64,000 nucleotides of DNA from Cliona cf. orientalis (lineage: Eukaryota; Porifera; Demospongiae; Clionaida; Clionaidae): assembly GCA_963930775.1 (NCBI GenBank), contig OZ005705.1, positions 5,084,001 to 5,148,000 of the forward strand. Reading direction: 5' to 3'. Made by a program: the position numbers and the translations under genes. This document shows, one piece after another, positions 52,101-60,943 of this stretch (its first letter is position 1; every line of letters begins with the position of its first letter). The notes below the pieces were generated by a model. That model ran no database searches and had not been told where the DNA came from. It saw nothing but the letters and a program-made list of their open reading frames with translations.

Positions 52101-55100
52101 AAAAAGGAAAAAGAAGTAGGGGAGAAGAGGAAGTGGGAAGAGGGAGAGAGGAGTCAATATGTACATGTACACTTAATTCACAATTCATTTTGATTATTCT
52201 TCTATATGTATTATACTTACTTGATTCCCTCAATAAACTCGAGGAATACACTGGAGACCTCGCCCTTCTCAGTCCTGGCCATGGGGCTCTGGTGGAAACA
52301 GCCATGCTCAGCGTTCAGGGCAAACACCCTTGTCACCTGTACCCTCAGGGTCTCTCGCCGACGACGTTTACGATGCTACAATAGGTAGTAAGTGGTGATA
52401 GTGGTTAAGTAAATAGCAAGCGTGCAAGCAGCCAATGGTGACGACCCTTTACCAAAGAAACAGTACTCCATTAAGCATGCATCGTGATGACCCTGTACCG
52501 AATCAAGGGAGGCGACCCTTTACCAATCAACTGGGCACTTACATCTCCTTTCCTCTGGTCAAGAGCATCATGAATCACAGCCCCCAGTTCTTCAACAAGG
52601 TCACTGTAGAAAAGAACGTACACGAACCAATGACTAATGCATATTATTATAGCAAGTAAGTTTTCAGTACATACTATAACACATGCAAACTTTGGCAAGC
52701 ATTAAGTTCGAAGTGGCTCTCAGTTGGCATTGGCTCTGAATACTTACGTGTAGCATATACAAATTACATGTGCATGTACACTGTATAGTGTATATGTAGG
52801 TTTAAATTGGCAAGGTTTTTGTTTACTGATCTACATGCATATCAGTAAACATTTCGCCAATAACTTTACCAAAGTTTCCCACCATACAGTATGCTTATTA
52901 TCCCCCGAGCCCTCACTAACTGTACACCAGCTGGGAGTAATAATAATTATCGTATTTATGCTAATAGAACATAAGCTATTGCGATTTTAACTTGACGCAA
53001 TTTTCTGGTAAAGCACAAATTTTTTTGCGCTATGCGTTTTATTAGCAAAAACACGGTATCTGTTGTTTGAGTGGCTAATCTGGCATAATAAAACAGGCTA
53101 GTGTATGGTAATAGTTGTCACCAACTACAGACACCCAAGAGTAGCAAGATAAGGAGGGTCTTACCCGAAGGCATTGGGGTTGACCATGCCCAGTGCTGTG
53201 ATTGCCACCTCCCGGATCTCCTGAACTGCCTCTGTCCTGATCAACGGGACAACCTTGCTGAACAGGTTCCTGGCATTGAGCTCGTGACGACCACTGCTGT
53301 CCAACAGGGAACTGCATGCATAGGAAATAAATAATTATCATACAATGTACATGTACATGTATCTGTATAATACACTGTACATGCACGTAACTAATACAAT
53401 ACAATACTTCACCATACGACTGTCTACAGTAGTCATAGGAAAAGGGTCGTCAAATGTACAGGTTCATGCCAGATGAGAATGAGAATTTAGCAAGACTAGT
53501 TATCTTTTAACTACGATTGGGCGATTCTAGTTAGAAATATCTTCCACAATAATGCATAAATGAAGGTTACTAGAGACGCACCCTTCCCCCGATGACATGA
53601 GGGAGGCATGGAGGCTGGTGGAGGGAGGGGCTGTGCACGACACAAAGATGAGGTAGTTCCTCCAGAGGAACATCTCCACGCTGCTGATGACCGGACGACG
53701 ACCCTTGATCGATGGAGGACGCTCGCCCTTCTCATGGGCTACAAACCTACATACACAGGATATATTAATCATGATGTACGTACAATAGCTAGGCTCCTCC
53801 ATAGTCACACAGATATGGCTGACGCTAAATGTAACTGATTACTCTTATTTCAGCTTCAGCTGCTACATTTGCATATGCATTGATCAGATGTCTAATAGTT
53901 GCATGCAGACAGAGAGGGAGAGAGGAGGGAGGGAGAGTCTCAGAGAGACAGAGAGAAGGCTGGCTCACCCTGGATCCAGCACTCCATATGCCTTCACCAT
54001 TCTGTTGTAGGCATAGGGCCAGGCAATGTGGATGGAGGAGGGGCACATGTCCGGGAGTAGGTCCGGCTCGAGCAGCCCGGCAAGGCACTGGGTCCATGCG
54101 TCTCTGAGGCTGTCACGACTCCCTCCCTGCTCCAGGAAACAGGAGGAGCGGTCTGCCATCCAGGTGAGGTTGAGGCCATGCCGACCAAGATGAAGCTCAT
54201 TCTGAAATATAAACGCAATGCATATTAAAATGGCTATGATAATACTAAGACCAGTCAAACACTGGAGACATATATGTAAACATCAAATTTTGCAGCTATC
54301 TGGAAAATACTTCTGACATAATTATACTATCTCATGTACAGTAACTTACCCTCTCTTTGTATGACAGAGTCTGGAGGTACCTCCGAATGATGGTTGGTGT
54401 GGCCTTCTCAATCACATCCCAGACAGTGGCTTGATCACTCTATAAACAAACAAATTTAAATCGATAAATCACGTCCATGAATAAAGCAACGTTGTTAATC
54501 CTCCTCCTACCTGCACCCCAAGTGCCTCATGGAGGAGCCTCGTCTCCTTCAAGAGGGCCAGACTGAGCCTCCGGGTGACGGAGCGGTAGCTGCAAAGGGT
54601 CACAAGGGCACACGCCTCGATGTACGGGATACAGTAGTAGGACTCTCCGCCGATCCCTGACCCTGGACCCTCGTCAGGGACCTCGCTGATGGTGGTGGGC
54701 GGGGAGGACACGCCCCCATGATGCTGCGGGGAGGTGACTGTGGACCCAGCAGCTGACTGTTGACCCTGCAAACAACAGAAACTATATGATCAATTTTGCA
54801 AAGTATTGCAAATGTTTCAAAACTTCACAATAAGAGGAGACCCTAAGTAATGAACTAGAGGGGAATTCCCAGGGATTTTCCAGCAATACCACCACTACAG
54901 GAAACCATAGCAGACTGTTACTGTACACTCCAGCCCAGTAGTATATATGCAACTGGAGGCTCCACCACAGCATTTTTTCACCCTCCCAGCCCAGGTCTTC
55001 CTGTATCTTCATGTACATGTACATGTACAATGTACCTCCTTTCAAAATGCCATACCACCAAAGGATAGCTAGGTTACAGGGCTGCGAGGATGGACTCTCA

Positions 55101-58100
55101 AACTCACCTTTGACTTGACATGCATACCAGTGTCTAAATTGCATCACTATAGTGCAGCTCTCCTAGAGTGTATATGTACATGTACTGTAGGTAATCGGGG
55201 AGCCTGGGCGTAATATCTACGTTGTACATGTACATGTACATGCTAATACCATTACAGTGCACATTCTCTTTGTGTAAATAATGGGAGGAGCCTGGGCACG
55301 ATACTATACCCTGGTAACCCTGTACAAACACACTCTACTGGGCAGTACGTACAATGTACTTCAACACTGACCTGTGATGCCTCAGCAGTGATGAGGCCCT
55401 TCCAGTGTGTCACCATCTGAATGAGAAACTTGAGTGCACTCTCGAGCGTGAGAGGGCAGTTGTCGGGAATGTCTCTGAGGATGAACAGGGCATAGATGCG
55501 AGTGACGTTGTGCCGCCATGTGGGAAAGTTAGTGACGATGCCAGTAAGTGATATCATTGTTGTCCGGACGATCTCGTTGTCCATGTGTATGGTGAGCCGG
55601 GAGAGCAGGTCGAGCAGGTCCTCCCTGGACATGCCCTCAGGCAGGATCCTCGGGATGGCAGCGACGCAGGTACGAAGAAGGTCAAGCTTTGGTTTCTGTC
55701 CACTGGAGGGTGGAGGGGAGGGAAGGGAGGAAGGGAAAGGAGGATTACAGGGATCAGGAGGAAAACCATAGCTGCATGTTCAAGCATATTTAGAACTACG
55801 CAAAAGGCTGAGCCATACAAGCCTTGAAAATTACAGGTAGGACTGACATCATACTACAGTGTACATGCAAATACATGTACACATACCAGTACTCTTATAA
55901 CGATACATGTACATATACAATGCACCTATATGTGTTATTTATGATTTACCCTAAGATTTCCTCTGGCCGGCTGACCACTTGGGAGTTGGTTTGGACAAAC
56001 GATCGTCCAACGCTGTGGTCCAGGGCCCTCATGATACCATCCAAGGCCTGACGAACTCTGGAAGAAAAAAAAGATATCAAATCAATGGTGAACACACACA
56101 CATACATGTACACACATCACAACATCACCATTATTGTGGGAATAGCGAGCATGCAGTATGAATGGAAGAATCAACTGTTATCCTTATACGTCTGTACATG
56201 CATGTACAAGTACATTCATCATTTGTATCTAAACAGTTTTTATACCAAGTACCAGTAGGCAAATTGTGTGTAGCGATTCCAAACACAAATGATTATTGGG
56301 CTACGATGATCAAAAGACACCTTGTACACATACATGTACATGTACGTACATGTAGCAGGATATTAATTGATGTGGCTTGTACTGTACTTTTAACTCCTTG
56401 CAAATACACCCTCCTACTATGTCTTAAGAAAATTCTGGGGAGAACTCTGAGCTGTATTGTACCAAATCATAACAGCTAGTTTAAATTCCCTCACACATAC
56501 ATGTATACATGTACATGTAGGTACATTTTATGCACATCGTACCACACACCACACAGGTTACCCCTCAAGCCAGGCTCCCCTCTCAAAGGCTCTATCTCAC
56601 TTACTTGGGGAAGAAGTTGGCAATGCCAATCTTTTTGGCAATCTCATCCGTGAGCATGGTCGAGAGAAACTTGGTCTTTGTTCTGACTGGCCCCCTGGAT
56701 GGGAGTGGCCCCTGAACGAGGGGCATCGGAGGATCCCCCTCCTTCTTCTCACGACTGTCGGCTATCAGCAGGAAGGCCCTCAGACCAATCTGCATACGCT
56801 GCAGATGGAAGCAACAAACACTGTAAATCAGCAAGTTTGATACATACGGAAAAAAACACATTCATGAGGTGTGTACTAGTTAGTTAGTAAGGAGTCATTA
56901 TCGGTCAAACACTGTCTAATTTGAAAGCACAGTACATACATGTATATGCATCCTTACACTGGCACGACCCATGATCGATATCATACACAATAGAGCAGTG
57001 AGTGTACCTACATGTACACATACACACACATACACTGTACATGTACCTCTGGATTGATGTTGGTTCTGCTTCTCCCAAGACTGAGCAGCTCCAGCACTTC
57101 GTGCATGGCATGATCCAGACGCACCTGCACAATAAGTTTTTAGTATAGGTGTACGGAGTGTAGTGGGGCCGTGCCTGCGGGTGGCTTACCCTGGAGATGA
57201 ACTGGATGAGCTTGACATACTGGTTGATTGGCATGTTGTCCTTGGGAATGATGCCCTTTTGACCTCTTGGAAACAACAACTCGAGAATGAATCGAATACG
57301 GCTGCATTGGGCAGAAGTGCAGTAGTATCACATACCGTAGGTTGGGTTTTAATTGCGAGTATCTATTAATTTCGAATTGAGAGTTTTCCACGTTTCGTAA
57401 TTAATAGATTAGCAAACATAAACGTACATGTACATGTATACTACAGTACGGTACGGGGTCGCCCATCGCAATTTTTGGATTTGAAATTTGGCCTGACTTG
57501 ACTAGAACGCAATTATTCAACTAGAGCTCTACAGAGCACATTCCCCTGCGCGCTGCAGCGTCGATGTGAGACAACTCCATGCATCAGCAGCCACCTGCAG
57601 TCTGTTGACGACCTTTACCTACCAATTGTGCCAGGTTGTGCGCATGAGCAGAAAGCACATGGTGGGTAGTGTTGATAGGCGTGGCCAACAAAATGCAGTA
57701 TTTGCGACGTTCATGGACCTTACCAAACGATTCGAAGCATAATGAAGCCAGTTTTTCGACAATATCGACGGATATGCTGTACTTACGAGTCGCTCAGACT
57801 CCTAGATCTCCAGATCCGGCGACTTTTATGCTAACGACAGACAACGACAGACAACGACAGACAAAACCGATTACTTTACCCCTTGCGCATGCGCGCGGGG
57901 TAACTACGCAATTAAAACCCGTCCTACGGTAGTATAATATACATGTAACATATTGCGCCATATACTGTAACAGTGTATGCATCACATACATGTATCTCCA
58001 AAGCAATGCACTTACGTTTGAGTGGTCATGTTGCTCTCTCCCTTGATCCTCACCATGTAGACCCTGAGTGAATGCACAGACAACACAGCAATTTGTATGA

Positions 58101-60879
58101 AACCAAACTACGTAGTTGCAAGTCATACATGTATAATCAGCTGAACACAATGTATATACAGGTTTCCGGCACCCACATACAGCTGTACATGCATGTACTA
58201 CGATTGATTCTTACCAGACTAGCCTGTTGAGGGATTCCAAGGCAACTCTCTGCACCTTCTCATCTCCTCTCTGAGGAGGGTTGGGGGTGGGTGGGGGGAT
58301 AGGGTGAGATATCAACATTATTTATGTAGTCTATAGTGAATAGTACATGCACATATACACAGAGAGACGGTTCCTTCCTACCTTGATGTTCTGGACAAGG
58401 ATCTGGAGCACAAAGTTGTGCCAGTAGTTGAGGAAGAACTGCTGCTCACTGATAGCCAGGAGGACTGTCACCAGAGGAATGTAGGCCTATAGAGATGAGA
58501 GAGAGAGAGGGGGGGGGGGAGGGGGTGGAGTAGTACAGTGACACATTAGCAAACTCATTAACATCAATGTCAGTGAGCATCACTTCATCAGGTATCACTG
58601 TACAGCTGCTCTCAGAGAAACACAATGACTGGACGTAGCCAACCAGTGTCTAGTTACAACACTGACGGGCATCAAGAATGAACTAAACAGTCTGCTACCA
58701 CTACGGTACCTACACTGTCGAGCATACGACACCACGACCTACTGACCTACTAATGATATTACACTGTTCATGAACCACCCATCAAACCATCATTATCCCA
58801 CAAAATGCTGGCATACACGATGTACATGCATGAACATGTGAATGTGCATTTCACAGGCAAATCTTGGCATATACACGTACATGCATAATAACACACATTA
58901 ACATAACACTATTATATAGCAAAGTTCACAGTAATCGTGTGTCCATTTTTAGTCAAAACTGTACCCTTTCTCTATTATCCTCCAGCTAATTCTGTTCCCA
59001 CTACAATATAATATTATTATATATTATGTACTGTACATGTACGCATATGTACAAACACAGGGCCCAGCTAACTCTGTGGGAAATCACATCATATAAGGCC
59101 ATCAGTGCTGGATCCTAGTTCACTGTCTTGAATCACAACTATTCATAAAATTTGCCAACAATAATATTGAAATCGTATACACTGTTTACTTCATCCATCT
59201 ATCACATACATGTATAATGTACATGCAATATGCTCTACTAATTACTAGTTGCAATAAATGACTACCATAGCAAAGCAATACAATACAGAAATAGCTAAAG
59301 CTGGTTAGGCCTTATTGCAACTTTTCTGAAAAGTTGGGAAGCTGCATAGGGTCAGTAGGGGGCAACACTAGCTGAAGGCGTACCCATACCAGTACGATAG
59401 TAGACAACTTTTATCTCTCCCATTTAGATTCATTATCTACCTTCTCAGCACGTAACAAAGAGAGAGAGAGAGACACTGAGTCCCGTGGAGCTACAACTCT
59501 ATTTAGTCAACTTACCGTCTGAGTGCTGTGCCTTCCCTTCCTAGCCTGCTCGAAGCACTGGTTGTAGAGCATGGCTACAAATCTCTTTATGACAGGGAGG
59601 GAGGCCTCCACGTTGATGACAGCTGCCACGGGGTAGAGGATCTCCACCAGGAGGGCAGCTATGGCATGCTTGATCTTCTCACGGCTCGACTCAAGGAAGA
59701 AAGTGGCACACTCCTGTGGGGATTTACAAGTGGCAATTATTAGATAGAGCAAGCTGTGCAAAACAAAACTTGAACATGTACATGGCCGTGGCACAACATA
59801 CATGTATGTATAGCACAAACTTAACACATGTATATTACATGTACATGCATGTACATCGTTTCTTCAATATTATTGAGGAAACGATGAAATTTAATGCTTG
59901 CTTATTAATCTTACATCGGGCAAAGTTATCAACTTTGCCTTTTACTTGGTTGGGGTTCATGTACTGTAGGTTACATACATGTACATGTACTGCACTGCAG
60001 TCATTCCTGATAAGATACCTAGTACCTGGGGAGGCTGGGGTGGATTCCCTAGGATATGTAGACCATAAGTTTATTTTTTCATTTTCACATTAGACTAATA
60101 GTTTGAAATGTGCTATCGTAGTTAACATGACAACGGTCAATTATGATGGATCACACAAGTACAGCACAATAAGTATACATGTACTGTACATGTATGACCA
60201 TCTCATAGGCCCTCCATGTAAACAGAGTTGAAGAGCTGGTAGGGCCTGTGGAATGATCAGAATATTATACACATATTCTGTACAATTACCATACCTGTAG
60301 AAAGAGGAACCACTGCTCGAGCTCCTCCACTGGGAACATCTTGACTCGTATGAAGCTCATTCCTTCGATGATGCTGATCACCGTTGATGAGTTGTTCTGA
60401 GAGTCCCGGATCTCCAGGAAGAATCGCCTCTTGACGGAATGGAACCGGGACTGAGAGAGAATACCAATGACCTCAGCATAGAGGTCAGCAATCTTCTTCA
60501 TATTCTGAACGTTAGGGTTTATGTTCGTCCTAAGGGGAGACAGAGGTAGTACATGCACATATATACTATGTACTATGCCATCACTGGTTTAAATGAAATA
60601 ATGATGCTGCCACACAAGTGCCTAATATGCAAACATTCGCTTATGCACTTCAGTCATAATTATTATAGTTATTATCATAGTGTGTGTGTGTGTGCGTGCG
60701 CATGGAGGCTGACAAGTACATGTATTAAAGTCGTGAGTTCCCCCATCCCTCCCCCGCATCTCTTCCCCTCATCTCTTCTCCCACACACACACAACCTTCA
60801 TAGCATGTAAACACTGTAAGTGCAGTACATTTAAATACCATTGCTAGTGGGCCAGTGTGTATATAGTGTGGTGAGTGGG

Positions 60880-60943
<64 letters not shown>

